A stretch of 64,000 nt of DNA, taken from contig NC_083645.1 of assembly GCF_963576545.1 (NCBI RefSeq), positions 1,116,001 to 1,180,000 on the forward strand, in the 5' to 3' direction. The translations under genes were made by a program, and so were the position numbers. Every line of letters begins with the position of its first letter. Position 1 is the first letter of the stretch. This document shows, piece by piece, positions 1-11,378 of this stretch. The notes beneath the pieces are model-generated. The model was not told the origin of the DNA, did no database searches, and saw only the letters and a program-made list of their open reading frames with translations. This DNA comes from Limanda limanda (Eukaryota; Chordata; Actinopteri; Pleuronectiformes; Pleuronectidae).

Positions 1-1480
1 GAGAAAAGGAAGAAGGTCAGGAGCGATAGACTGGAGAATGTGAGAGGGGATGGGGTCAAGGTGGTCGGGCGGGCAGAGGTTACCAAGGTAAGAACTTCAT
101 TGGGAGACAGAGGGGGGAAAGAGGAAAGCGAACGGGACAAAGATGAAGATGTTGGAAATGAAGTTATAGAAGGAGGATCAGAAAATGAAGAGCGTATGTC
201 ATCTATCTTTTGTGTAAAGTAGTTGACAAAGTGGCATGGTAGAAGGGAGGAAGGAGGAGGGGGACTCGGGGGGTCAAGGAGGTTGGAAAAGATGGAGAAG
301 AGTTTTTTGGGGTTAGAAAATGAGGATTGAATTGCAGTTTGGTAAAAAGTGATTTTGGCTGCAGAAATAGAGGCAGAAAAAGAGGAGAGAAGAGACTGGT
401 AAGCGAGCAGATCCTCCGGGTATTTCGATTTCCGCCATTTCCTTTCTGATGCTTGCATAGTGGCACTGTCGGCACGCATCGAGTCAGACAGCCACGGAGC
501 TGGGGAGGACTTGCGGACCTGTCGTGACGTGAGAGGACAGAGAGAGTCAAGAGAGGAGGACAGAGTAAAAAGGAGAATGTCTGTGGCAGAGTTAGGATGC
601 ATGAGTGAGAAGGAGTCAGTGGAAGGGAGGGCTGATAAAACAGAGGAGGCTAGCAAGGCAGGAGAGAGGGAACGAATGTTGCGACGGACAGGTACAGACT
701 CTGTTGATGTGGTAGGGTTGTCAGTTTGAGATAGTGGGAGAGTGTAAGAGATAGTGGTCGGAGACATGAAGTGGGGTTACAGTGAGGTTAGATGTTGAAC
801 AGTTTCTGGTGAAAATAAAGTCAAGGTGGTTACCGGCTTTGTGAGTAGGAGGGGAAGGACTGAGTGAGAGAGCAAAAGAAGACTGTAAAAGTAATAGGTC
901 AGAGGAATTCTCTGTGTGGATGTTAAAGTCACCCAGGAGGATAAGTGCAGGGCCATTTTCTGGGAGGTTTGACAGGAGGACGTCTAATTCCTCCAGAAAA
1001 TCTCCTAGAGAACCTGGTGGATGGTAGAGAACAATGATAGTTAATTGTACCGGATGAGTAACTGTCACAGCATGAAATTCAAAAGACGTTGGGGTAAAAA
1101 GCGGAAGCGAGTAGAGAGAGAAACTCCATTTGCGGGAGATGAGTAAACCTGTACCCCCTCCCCTACCATTGGGTCTGGGCGTGTGGGTGAAAGAGAAGGC
1201 AGAGGAGTGAGCAGCTGGGGTGGATGTGTTGTCCGGTGTGATCCAGGTCTCAGTGAGAGCAAGGAAGTCCAGCGATTGCTGTGTAGCAAAGCCAGAGACG
1301 AAGTCTGTCTTGCGGGTAGCTGACTGGCAGTTCCAGAGGCCCCCTGTGACAAGGTGTTGAGTATGTGTGGAACGGGTGGGATAGATAAGAGAGGAAAGGT
1401 TACAGTGTTGGTGTGAACAAGTGCAAGGACTATAGTATCTACGAGTAGTAATGCGCACGGAAAGTCTACACATTCAAAAA
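1..1480 (-). mobile_element. L2-like LINE fragment: endonuclease domain and linker toward RT
   Basis: On the minus strand an uninterrupted 250-codon ORF (1473-721) encodes an apurinic-type endonuclease of non-LTR retrotransposons. Its motifs are LALTETWITP, GRGGGTGLLIS, ILLGDFNIH, LDFIFTRN and VSDHYLL (the SDH catalytic end). After 721 the coding sequence continues with frame breaks to the window edge, through SRQVRKSSPAPWLS-like linker sequence. The style matches the L2/Jockey-superfamily LINEs common in teleosts (family name inferred). It nicks target DNA to prime reverse transcription. The copy is truncated and the RT part is cut off by the window start. A sister fragment lies at 58390-58815. 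Confidence 0.85.
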
Positions 1481-1504
1481 TAAAAAGGAAACAGTACTCA
1501 GCCT

Positions 1505-1890
1505 CCCCCGAAGACTACGATGACTCTTTCATGATCTTGATGCTGGATCGTGGTCTTGCTGGCTGCTGGCCAGAGACTGTGATTGCAGCGGGACTGCCTG
1601 ACACATAGTATTGAAAAATGTTTACCCCTATCGATGCTGCTAAAAATCCTGATGATGTTTTCTTACACCTGACATCTATTGCACTTCTGTCCGTCCTGAG
1701 AGAGGGATCCCTCACATGTGGCTCTCTCTGAGGTTTCTACATATTTTTACCTGTGAAAAGGGTTTTTAATAGTTTTTCCTTACTCTTGTTGAGGGTTAAG
1801 GACAGAGGATGTCACACAATGTTAAAGCCCTATGAGACGAATTGTTATTTGTGAATGTGGGCTATACAAATAAAACTTGATTGATTTCAC
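1505..1890 (+). repeat. Interspersed repeat copy A, with GATTGATT-type 3' tail
   Basis: About 385 bp ends in ggctatacaaataaaacttgattgatt, a tail typical of fish LINE or SINE 3' ends. It contains landmarks shared with three other copies in the window: gagggatccctcacatgtgg, ctctctgaggtttctac and ttgttgagggttaaggacag. The same sequence recurs inverted at 3393-4010 and in direct orientation at 34880-35100 and around 53835-54694. The coding parent is not recognised. Confidence 0.8.
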
Positions 1891-3392
1891 AGACGCTGAA
1901 GCTGACGCTCCAAACACTTCCTGGTTTTAAACCAGAGTTGACGATAGTTGGCTACAGCTGGGCTGACCACTCCCCCTGCTCAGGAGGCAATCAGGCACCT
2001 GGTCTAATGGGCCAGTAATGGGCCAATTCAACAACAAGAGGAACTTGTCACTTTATTCAGTGAGTTTCCCAAAACTCCTTATTTGCCACAGACTGTTTCT
2101 GGACCAAGTTTATTAACCTCAAAAGTTAGAAAGTAAAATAGAACTTAGTCTTTAACAGAATTGGAATAACAAATCAAGCATTTTAACTTTAGCTGGTTCC
2201 TTTTTAACTCTCAATCACTTGAGTGAAACTATAAACAGTAAACAAAAGCAATAAACAAACAGGCTCCTATCTCATACAATTCAAGGTAAGGTCAAACAGT
2301 TCAAACTATCAATCTAGTTAACCTAAAACAGCAGATACAATAGTAATCTAGCAGAGAAGCTTAATAAAGAATATACTTTGCCTGAATCCAAGAAGTCCAT
2401 AAGTATGATACTCCAGAAGTCAAAATGCTGTTTATGGAGAGAGGGCAGCTCTGCAGAGATTTTCTCAGTCCCTTTTGCTTTTCATTTGCAAGGTGAGGGT
2501 TCACTGTCACCATCGGTCTAGAGCAGTGATCGCCAACCCTTTCAAGCCCAAGATCAGTTTTTATTCGTGAGCTGAGTAGACCTATCTTCCAAAAGAAACA
2601 CTTTGGGGGGTCATATTCATTATTTATGCAATTTCTGTTAAAGGCTCAATGTACAAGTTTAAATATATAGATGGAATGGCACTTACCGAACCTGTTTCAA
2701 AGTAAAAGCATTCAGCGTTACACTTTCTGAAACCATTAATTTGATCTAACTGGGTATCCAACTTGTATTCAAGGAAATGCAGTATATAAACCAGCTGTTC
2801 TGCCGCCAGTAGCGGACATACTGTCAGTGTGAACAACGGACACAGAGCTGATCTGCGGCGCAGCCTGTGTGTCCAGAGAGTTACGGGGATTTACAGTGAA
2901 GACTGTCGAGATATACGCGATTGACTGGTTGGTGTGTGGCAGGCATTTTCTACCAGAGATGCGATTAAAACTCTGAATGGACTTCATTGTCTTAAAAAAC
3001 GGGCCTTGCCCGTGTTAACCACGCTATTTACAGACACTAAAAATTATCAAAAATGCTAACAGTGAACTATGAACGGTAGGTACTATTGAGGATTTATAGA
3101 AGCTAATTGTGAGACTGAAAAAAGATTGAAGCTAAAGAAACCACTATGTGGAGATCATGTCGGACGTGAGAGTAACAGAAAAGGCTAATTGAATGGATCT
3201 AGTTACACTCATGTTAGTTTTTGCTGTTGAAACTGTGTTTCCGCTATTCTTGGCCAGGTCTCCCTTGTATAAGGGATTTGTAATCTCGTTAAATACAGCT
3301 AATAATAATAACAATACAAATAATTATAATAAAATAACGGCTACATGTGAGAAAAGAAGTACCATTGCATTTAGAATGTTTATGTAATGTTA
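1891..3392. other. Non-coding stretch with a hAT-like end
   Basis: I see no supported gene here. At 2525 the sequence cagtgatcgccaacccttt resembles the terminal bases of hAT-superfamily elements (CAGTGGTCGCCAACC type), but no matching right end was found. The remainder, between the two inverted repeat copies, shows no recognised structure. Confidence 0.35.
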
Positions 3393-4010
3393 ATCAATCA
3401 ATCAATCAATCAAGTTTTATTTGTATAGCCCCCATTCACAAATAACAATTCGTCTCATGGGGCTTTAACATTGTGTGACATCCTCTGTCCTTAACCCTCA
3501 ACAAGAGTAAGGAAAAACTACTAAAAACCCTTTTCACAGGTAAAAATATGTAGAAACCTCAGAGAGAGCCACATGTGAGGGATCCCTCTCTCAGGACGGA
3601 CAGAAGTGCAATAGATGTCAGGTGTAAGAAAACATCAGGATTTTTAGCAGCATCCATTAGGCTAAACATTTTTCAATACTATGTGTCAGGCAGTCCCGCT
3701 GCAATCACAGTCTCTGGCCAGCAGCAAGACCACGATCCAGCATCAGGATGGGATCCACTATAATCCACAGTCATTGTCCACCGCCGCCAGTTAGAATCCA
3801 TTATCAGCTGCCGCCTCGGTCGTGGTCCCTCATCATCCGATGCCTACGCGACAAAGGATCCTCCATTACAACGACGATCAGCTGGCACGATACAGAATCC
3901 ACCGAACTGGATCCACCATTGCGACCTCCGACACGCGATCCACAATCATAATCCATGGTGCGGCCACAGCTGTGGCCCTGCATCCGCGGGCGCTAAGGCA
4001 CAGAAACTCC
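3393..4010 (-). repeat. Interspersed repeat copy B, inverted relative to copy A
   Basis: It begins with (tcaa)n, the reverse complement of the tail of copy A. It then mirrors copy A through the gagagagccacatgtgaggg and ctgtgtcaggcagtcccgct regions. It extends about 250 bp further than copy A into a GC-richer segment with recurring gatcc and atccac words (3740-4010). Copies A and B form an imperfect inverted repeat with arms of about 345 bp and a 1.5-kb spacer. Confidence 0.8.
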
Positions 4011-5929
4011 GGGAAAAGGGGTCAAGTTAGTAACATGTACTGATGAGATAAGAATTATCTTGATGTGATAAATATGGAGAAAAGGAAGGAGAAGCAGGAA
4101 AGAGAAGCTCCGTGTGTCTTGTGTCATAAATTCCCTGTGCGTCTTAGCATCATCAGGGGTTTTTGCCATTTAATCAAATTTGGAACATCGCACAAATTAG
4201 CTCTAACTATAAGCTTTATAAAAAAGGAAGGTTAAGTGGTCGCAATGGTTACCAATGCACTGCACCTGCATTTGGCCATCTTTCCCTGACAAATATAGGA
4301 GCCAGATGCCAAGTCAAGTAAACACAGGTACAATTAGGACCCAGTGAGCAATTTTGAGATATAGCCCCCTGTTTGTGTCTTCCTGTCAGCTTTGTCATAG
4401 CTTAAATGTTCTGCAATTACTGACTGAGTGTGAGGAGCTGGAATGTTTTAAGGCTTATTCATCACAAGGCCAATGCCATTTGGCCCTCTAGCATAGATTC
4501 ATACAGGTTTTACCCAAAGTAAATGCCAATATGCTGCTCACTTATGGTTTTGAACCTGGAATCTAGACAAAACTCCTTTAGTGTTTGTGTGACACCCCAC
4601 CATTTATGTGTTGAATACATTGATGTTCTCGTTCAGATAAAAGGCTCAATATCGAAATGTAAAGTATGGCTGCAAGCTGAATACGATAATTTGGATATTA
4701 CATACTGGCATGTTGGCAAGCAAGACTTGGACACCTCAAGGATTTAAACCCAGGACCTTTGTACCCTGAGAAGGCCACTAACTGACTGAACCAGAGGGGA
4801 GACATGCTTTTTCAGCCACCTATAAAGGTGTATTTGTTTCTATTTACACTTAAAATGCTTACAACAGGTGGGGAGTGGTTAAGTGACTGGCTGCAGCCCT
4901 GCCGTGACCCGAAAAGCATAAACTATATAGATTACGAATGGACTGACATCAAAATGTTGTTGCTAAAATTCTAAAAAAGCCTTTCTAGAGTTGGATACGG
5001 TCAAATCATTTGATGAAGTTGGATAAAGTATTCAAAAGATCAAAATAAATAAAACTGTGCACACAGTGGTACTTACGGTCAGGCTCATCATTTGACATGG
5101 TAAAAAAACATTTGAAAAGTGATATTAAGTATGAATACAAATAAATAGAGTAGTGAAGATTGAAAGAAAAACACTTAAAGTTTTGAGATGCTGGTCCATG
5201 ATCAAACATACTGGCAATATATGTTATGATTTTATTCAGGAAACTGTGACAGTTCTTGTTGCCACTATATTACTCAGCACACCTTATTATGAGTATAAAA
5301 TAATTCAATAATGACTTGCACTGTCTATCCCCCTGGCTTTCGTCAAGCACACTTCTGCATTAAAAAGAGCTGTACTGATCAACTCAAATGGTGCTGATCT
5401 CCTGGGCCACCTCCACACCTCTCTCCTGCAGCTAGACTTCAAACACGGATGTTTGAAGTCCATGCTTGCGCCATTGAAGGAAAAGACCTCCACTTTAAAT
5501 TTCCACCACATTTCAACTTCAGACTCTTTTCGTAATGCAATTGAATTCAGGAGACCAGACAGAGGGGCATATACGTGAGTAGTACCTTTTTCAATAGGCC
5601 CTGTTGCTGCAGTGAACAGATCAACATTGAAACTATGCTGATATATAATATAATTGTACTGCCCATTCTGCTGTGAAATGTGTGCAGTACACAGAGAAAA
5701 CAGGCAATACCTCAAATCTCGAGAAGAGCAGCACCGCTCACGCTGCTGAATCGCGCCTGAACCATGTTGCTCACACAGGCAGTGTGGAAGCTCTGATCTG
5801 ATAACATGGACGCAGAAATGAAAAGCCAGGCGTTCCGTGACCAACACACCAGTATGACACAAGCGTAAGAGTTAGCACTCAGAAATGTAAAAAAGCCAGG
5901 AACCCAAGCCAGGAACTTTGATGTAGTCA
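4011..5929. other. Intergenic, no feature recognised
   Basis: I found no conserved protein signature, RNA gene or complete repeat. The 185-codon minus ORF at 5862-5305 has no recognisable domain and no exon-like neighbours, so I treat it as chance. Confidence 0.4.
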
Positions 5930-6595
5930 TAACTCATTTTCAATTGACTTGACTACTGTAATGCTGTGTTTACAGTTCTCTGAAAATCAATCAGACGGCT
6001 GTATGTCATCCAAAATGCTGCTGCCCAATTCCTTACTCACACTAAGACCGTGGATTGTATCCCTACAGTTCCAAAGCTGCATGTCTGTCAAATAATTGAC
6101 ATCAAAATACTGAGATTCCTTTATAAAGCACTGAACATTTTGAGGACCATAATACATTTCTCATCTGCTGCTACTATATAAATCACCCAGGCCCCACAGG
6201 TCTCTTATCCGTCCCCAGAGTCAGTATTCAGTTTTTACGCACCACATATGTGAAACAAACTCCCACAGAACTGCAGGTCTTCTGCAATTATAAACTCTTA
6301 ACTCTAAATTGATGCTGAAAACTGCTGTCGGTGACAGCATTTGACATAATCAAGCAATGACTAATTTATTGTACTGCACTTTTAATTTTACTCTTTTATT
6401 TCTTATTATATAATTTCTTTATTTCCTTTTCTAATTTTCCATCAGATTTTTTAAATGTCTTTCATGTTTATTTTTTTACTCTTTTATGTTGCTTTTATTT
6501 GTCACATTACCTTTATATATCCAATGCAAAGCACTTCAAATAGCCTTGTAGTTTAAATGCACTATACAAATAAACTTGCCTTTCTTCACCAGTAC
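5930..6595 (+). mobile_element. Decayed L2/Maui-like LINE 3' end
   Basis: The conceptual plus-strand translation, with several frame breaks, shows the C-terminal RT pattern of L2-type LINEs: DYCNAV near 5948, then QNAAAQFLT, KILRFLYKALN and YAPHM-NKLPQN. It is followed by the 3' UTR and tail, gcaaagcacttcaaatag and ctatacaaataaacttgcct. The strong 3' truncation is normal for LINEs. The copy is old and inactive. Confidence 0.7.
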
Positions 6596-6599
6596 ATTG

Positions 6600-8208
6600 T
6601 GCTGAGTCGTTAATACTTGAATTTAATTAATAAATTAATTTTTTTAATTTTATAACAAAGTAAATGGATTGCATGCTGATCTTCACAATATTTTTGTCCT
6701 TCTACATAGTGCAAGTGAGTCGTATCTTTATCAGACAACAACAGTATACAATATTAATACATTGTGTTAATGTTGAGTATATTTGCCATGCAGCAGTCAG
6801 TCATCCAGGAGATGTTATTAAGCTTTCTGCATTGCCTCAGTTATCGTAAAACAATAATAAAGGATTGACTTTATTGATTCTAGTCCAGATGCAGACCTCA
6901 TATCCATATTATGTTTGCAGTTCAGTCCCTTGGTTGACTGGTTGGTTGAATGATTGGCTACTTGGCTGTTTGCCTGTAATAAGCTGCAGATCAGCAGTAT
7001 TGAGTTAGTTGAATCTGGTAGAATCTATTAGTTCTGGAGAATTTCAAGTGAATGTGCAAATACAGCCGACACTATCAGCAAGATGCACACCTGGGGAGAG
7101 AGTTAGAGAGAGGGAGAGAGAGAAAGGGAGAAAGGGGGAGAGAGAGTGGTGAGATGATGCCTAATGTGGTGTGTAATGCTGTTTTTCTGTCTGTGATTGG
7201 CTCCATTTAACCCTGAGTAACCCCCCTCCACTCTCACTCCACCTCTTCGCCAGCCAGCTGGATGACTGACTGAGCTGCTGTCAAACTATAGGAAGCACAG
7301 ATTGTATATGTACTTCTGCTTTTATCTCTACCTGCTTTTGGAAGTAAATTAATCTTTATCTCCTCTGACAGTCGCTCTTACCTGGCCTTGCTGTCTCAGC
7401 CCCATCGACTATGAATCAGCAGAAACCAGACCCCATCACTGGTCACACAGAGGGAGATTTGGATAATATAAATGGTGAAGGTTGGAGAGGGAGAAATATG
7501 AATAACTTTTAGAAATTGGAAGAAAACCATATCATCACACAGACCAATAATGTTGGGAAACTGACACATATTTTGATATACCATATCTTCCAGCATCCAC
7601 ATCTGACATAATTAACATGTAACCATCACGACCATCAAAAATGTAGACACTGGAGAGATATTGCTGTTTTGCACCATGAGCACAAATAAATACTGTGATA
7701 AGGTAGATTTCTCGCTCCCACAGGGAGTGAGGCTGACACTGTCAGCTATCACATTCGCAAAGGATTAATATCCCTGGGAATGTTGGTGATTAAACATTAG
7801 TCATGCTAAATTAATCAGTCTTTACAAAATTGTTGAGAAAAAAAGGGATTTTATTAAACGTTGAGGATTGGCTTGCATCTAAAGTGCAGGAAACCTAATA
7901 CCATGTCTTGATAGCATTTAAAAAATACAATATAGATAAATAATAAAAATAGAAGTAGTTTTGTGTCGGGGAATACATAACTTTCTAGAGTTTTATGACA
8001 CACAAAATCAACGACTAGAGGGTGCTATGATGGACTCGATTCAGCTCTCGTGGTGGCTCAGGAGATAAAACTGGGTGGTCCACTGACTGAATGGTGGTTA
8101 GATCCTCCATTGCCTGATGACTTTGATCTGTGATAGAAATAGAAATGCTGACTATAGAATCCCCGTATGTGTGAACAGGTAAATTGTATGAGTGTAGAGG
8201 ACTTTACA
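6600..8208. other. Intergenic with a purine-rich simple tract
   Basis: There is no gene support. A GA-rich tract lies at 7094-7147. The remainder has nothing recognised. Confidence 0.4.
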
Positions 8209-9000
8209 TAGCCTGACGTTGTCAGACTCATTATTCTAGTCAGAATATGAGTCTGAGACCGCTCCATTGGGCTGTGATTATGGGGCGTGTTTCAACTGAA
8301 CCAGGAAACCAGATGCCTCTTCGCTCAATTGGATAGACCTACAACCAATCAGAGCAACGTAATATGTGACGTATGTCAAGCGACCCAAAGCCCCCAGGAA
8401 GCAGGGCTGCTCGTGAGAGACCCGGCCGCCGGCGGCGTTAAGAAGCCCGCTACGGATCTCTCTCAGAGCCTCGCTACCGGCCCGGGACCGCGACCCGCCA
8501 GTCCCGAGGCTCCAACATTAACAGCGTCCCAACCTATGTGTCTTTTTGTCTCATATGTGCTGAGGAGCGTAGCGCCCCCCCCCCCACTCTCTTTTTATTT
8601 ATATAACTGCTTGTGTGGCTGCAGAATAGGGGCCAGCTGATAAATTAAACTTTTTATGAATCCCGTAGGAGGACGGCAAAAACATCTGTTTGATCTACAA
8701 ATGCCTTGATCGCGTTCCTCTGTTCCTCTTTCAAAATGAATGCGCTGTCGATGTCTCTGAAGCAGACTCGATGGCAGCATTGACACATCTCAGCTCTGCA
8801 GGCAGCGCTCTCTGGTGACGTGGTTGATTACGTCACTGTAGATCATCTGTCAATCATCGTATAAAGCCCGCCCTGACGATTTGATTGGATTGACCAGCTT
8901 CTGTACGAGCATAGTTTCTCCCCAACGGAGCGACTCCAGACCGAACTTCCCGAACAACAAATGTTGTGGGCGGGGCTAAGTTCGTCTGGCACCCAGGCTA
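8209..9000. mobile_element. Non-autonomous TIR transposon, hAT-like, with target duplication
   Basis: The 792-bp element is bounded by TAGCCTG at the left and CAGGCTA at the right. The inverted similarity extends inward (GTxxCAGAC on both ends). The 9 bp gactttaca lies directly outside both ends (8200-8208 and 9001-9009), consistent with an 8-bp hAT target duplication plus one chance base. It encodes no transposase. The centre (8400-8520) is unusually GC-rich for this window. Class assignment is inferred from the duplication length and the ends. Confidence 0.75.
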
Positions 9001-9035
9001 GACTTTACATGGTTAAGACTACAAAATTGCTTTAA

Positions 9036-9773
9036 AGGACCCATAGTGTGTAAAATACATATTCTGGGCTTTTATTATACGTAATGACTTGAAGGGGACC
9101 AGTAGGGACCCTCAAAGTATGAAAACAGTCACTCCGCAGACTTTTTCGCTCAGTCCATTCTAAGAAAAATTTCATCGAAATGTCTTGTTTCATACTTCCT
9201 CCCCTGTACGATGTCAAATGGAATCGCACTTGTCTATCAGCCCCATCCAGCCGGTACCAGTCCAGCATCCATGACATGTTGCTGAGCTAGCAGCATGTTA
9301 GCTACCACAGGCTAACCACAAAAGACAACACAGAAGAAACACTGCAGTGTGGATGGATGCAAGGAAGAGAATGTATCAATGCACATTCCTCCTAAGACCG
9401 TTTGAGACCAGCCGTTACACTTTATTTCTTCTGAAGAGTAAAGTCTACGTTACTCCTATTATGGTAGGTCTTCTACAGATGAATCCAAACATAGTGTGAC
9501 TTTCAGCTGTGTTACAGCCAGAGATCGTCAAAGTGCCAGAATGAGACCGGTGATAGGCTTGGTCGCGTGTCACTGAAAGTGCAGTCAGACAATCAGAGGA
9601 GGGGCTAAAGAAGCAGGCGAACAGCCTGTTCTGCCTGCAGCTCCAGAGAGAGGCAGAAGAAAGGACATGGAAATACATATTGCAGCAGTTTTTTCGACCT
9701 CAAATCCCTGATATATCAGTTCAGGGGTACCCGGGGTAAATTAACCACCAGAATGGTGTCAAATATTGGGCCT
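9036..9773. mobile_element. Non-autonomous TIR element flanked by TTAA
   Basis: The 738-bp element has imperfect inverted ends (AGGACCCATAGTGTG at left, reverse complement AGGCCCAATATTTGAC at right). TTAA lies directly outside both ends (9032-9035 and 9774-9777). TTAA duplication is the mark of piggyBac and Kolobok superfamilies. It has no coding capacity and is only 35 bp from the hAT-like element. Confidence 0.65.
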
Positions 9774-9777
9774 TTAA

Positions 9778-11056
9778 ATGAAGTTCATCCATTTACTGAT
9801 TAGGATTAATATTTAATTCAACAGAGGTCAACAGATGAGTGTCATTCAATTCTAAACCACTTTGCAGAATGCTAACTTGCTTACACATTTGCTTAAAGCT
9901 AGGGTTGGTAATCCTGGAAAAGCTAACCAGATCGCCTGACAACAGCTAAGAGCTTACTTTTCAGGACTTGATCACTATCTTCTGGCCATCATTTCGTTCA
10001 GTTCTGATGAAATGATTGAAAGTAGTTCCAGTCCATTGAGGGCTACAGATACTGTCTGTTTTCCTATTTATTCAGACAGCTTTATTTATCGATGACTATT
10101 GGGACATGAAAAGGATGATGCAAATAAAGACCATGATCCTTTCCCTGCTCTCCTCTGGTAAAGTGGAGGACTACTGGCTGCAGTGACTACAAGACCTGTG
10201 TTGAACCTGTTGTGGAAACGCCAGAGAAGCCAGCCTTGTTGTGTGTGGGTCAACAAGACCATTCAGAGGTGCACAGAGCGTGGGAAATTTTACATTATTT
10301 CCAGAAGTTGCATCTGGGTGACTGCTGTTTTTAGTGCTACCAGTGATCAGTTTGATAATCCCCTAGCTCAGGTCGGTGCCAGGGCCTGAGACTGGTGAAT
10401 TTCATTCTCAGTGCTGATTGGCTTTGGGAACATCACATCATATGTTATCTCATCAGACGCAAAAAAAATTGTTGCATTTGGAGTGAACGCCCTCTCGAGG
10501 TGGATGTTCATCCTATAAATATGGTCACGCTGAATGAAATGCACTGACATGCAGAAGAGATCTATTCTCCAAAAGTGGTTTGGCAGATCCGATTGCATTT
10601 CAGTCTCAGTACCTTTGTGTGCATTTATACCTTGTTTTTGTTCTTATCCTGATTGGATCAATCAATAAATACTCGTGAATGCATGGTGTAAATGGGTTGT
10701 AAAACAACCTACCAAAACTACTCATGTTCTTTGAGTCAATATCTTTCAATATTAACAATGGTGGGTCATTACATATAAATAAGTATGAAGATTTACCAAG
10801 GGGAAGTCTAACTTAATTGGTATCTTAAAATCTTAGCTTTTATGATCCCACCATTTTCAGTAGGGAAGGTAATGAGACATGAATTTCAGAAGACAAACTG
10901 TAAAATGAATATATGATGTTTTGGAGGGGACCATTCAGAAACAGATGACAGACAGATGTGTTTAGACAATGTGTAATATACATTATTGTATATTCTCCCT
11001 GACAGCAACATGCTGCGGTTTATTTGCACATTGCCAGATTTTAAGAGCTAATATAT
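9778..11056. other. Intergenic, no feature recognised
   Basis: This is AT-rich sequence up to the gypsy element. It has only short ORFs without domain signatures and no recognised repeat. Confidence 0.4.
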
Positions 11057-11363
11057 TGTAACGTCCTCCCGTAATGAGGACAGGAGGCTTCTTCGTCGTC
11101 TGGTAACTTTATTGACTTTTTCATGTGAACATGTGTCTTTTCATTCATTCCGACTCTCGCGCACAGCAACAACAAAACCACTTCCTCATTGCCGCCCAAT
11201 CCCCCGTAAAACCAGCCAATGAGAGAGCCTCTTTACCATAGAACCCATCCTATTAGTCAAAACCATCACATGTCCCGCCCCCGACCCCTTCACTGTCGCC
11301 CAGGACATCAGAACACTCTTTAAACACAACAAATTACTTGAACAATAACCCCAGTCCGTTACA
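11057..11363 (-). repeat. 3' LTR of the gypsy element
   Basis: This is the second 307-bp copy, with no difference from the other LTR found by eye. It carries the element's AATAAA polyadenylation signal (plus-strand tttatt at about 11108-11113). The integrase ORF stop codon (TAG) directly abuts its first base. Left flank ATAT (11053-11056) matches ATAT after the right LTR (16473-16476), a likely 4-bp target duplication. Confidence 0.96.
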
Positions 11364-11378
11364 CTACCTCCCCCCATC
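11364..11378 (-). other. Polypurine tract of the gypsy element
   Basis: On the element strand, ATGGGGGGAGGTAG lies immediately before the 3' LTR. It fits the plus-strand primer tract and doubles as the last codons and TAG stop of the integrase ORF. Confidence 0.8.

Noticed and set aside
5305..5862. 185-codon minus-strand ORF
   Set aside because: No domain or exon-like boundaries; composition is unremarkable and consistent with chance.
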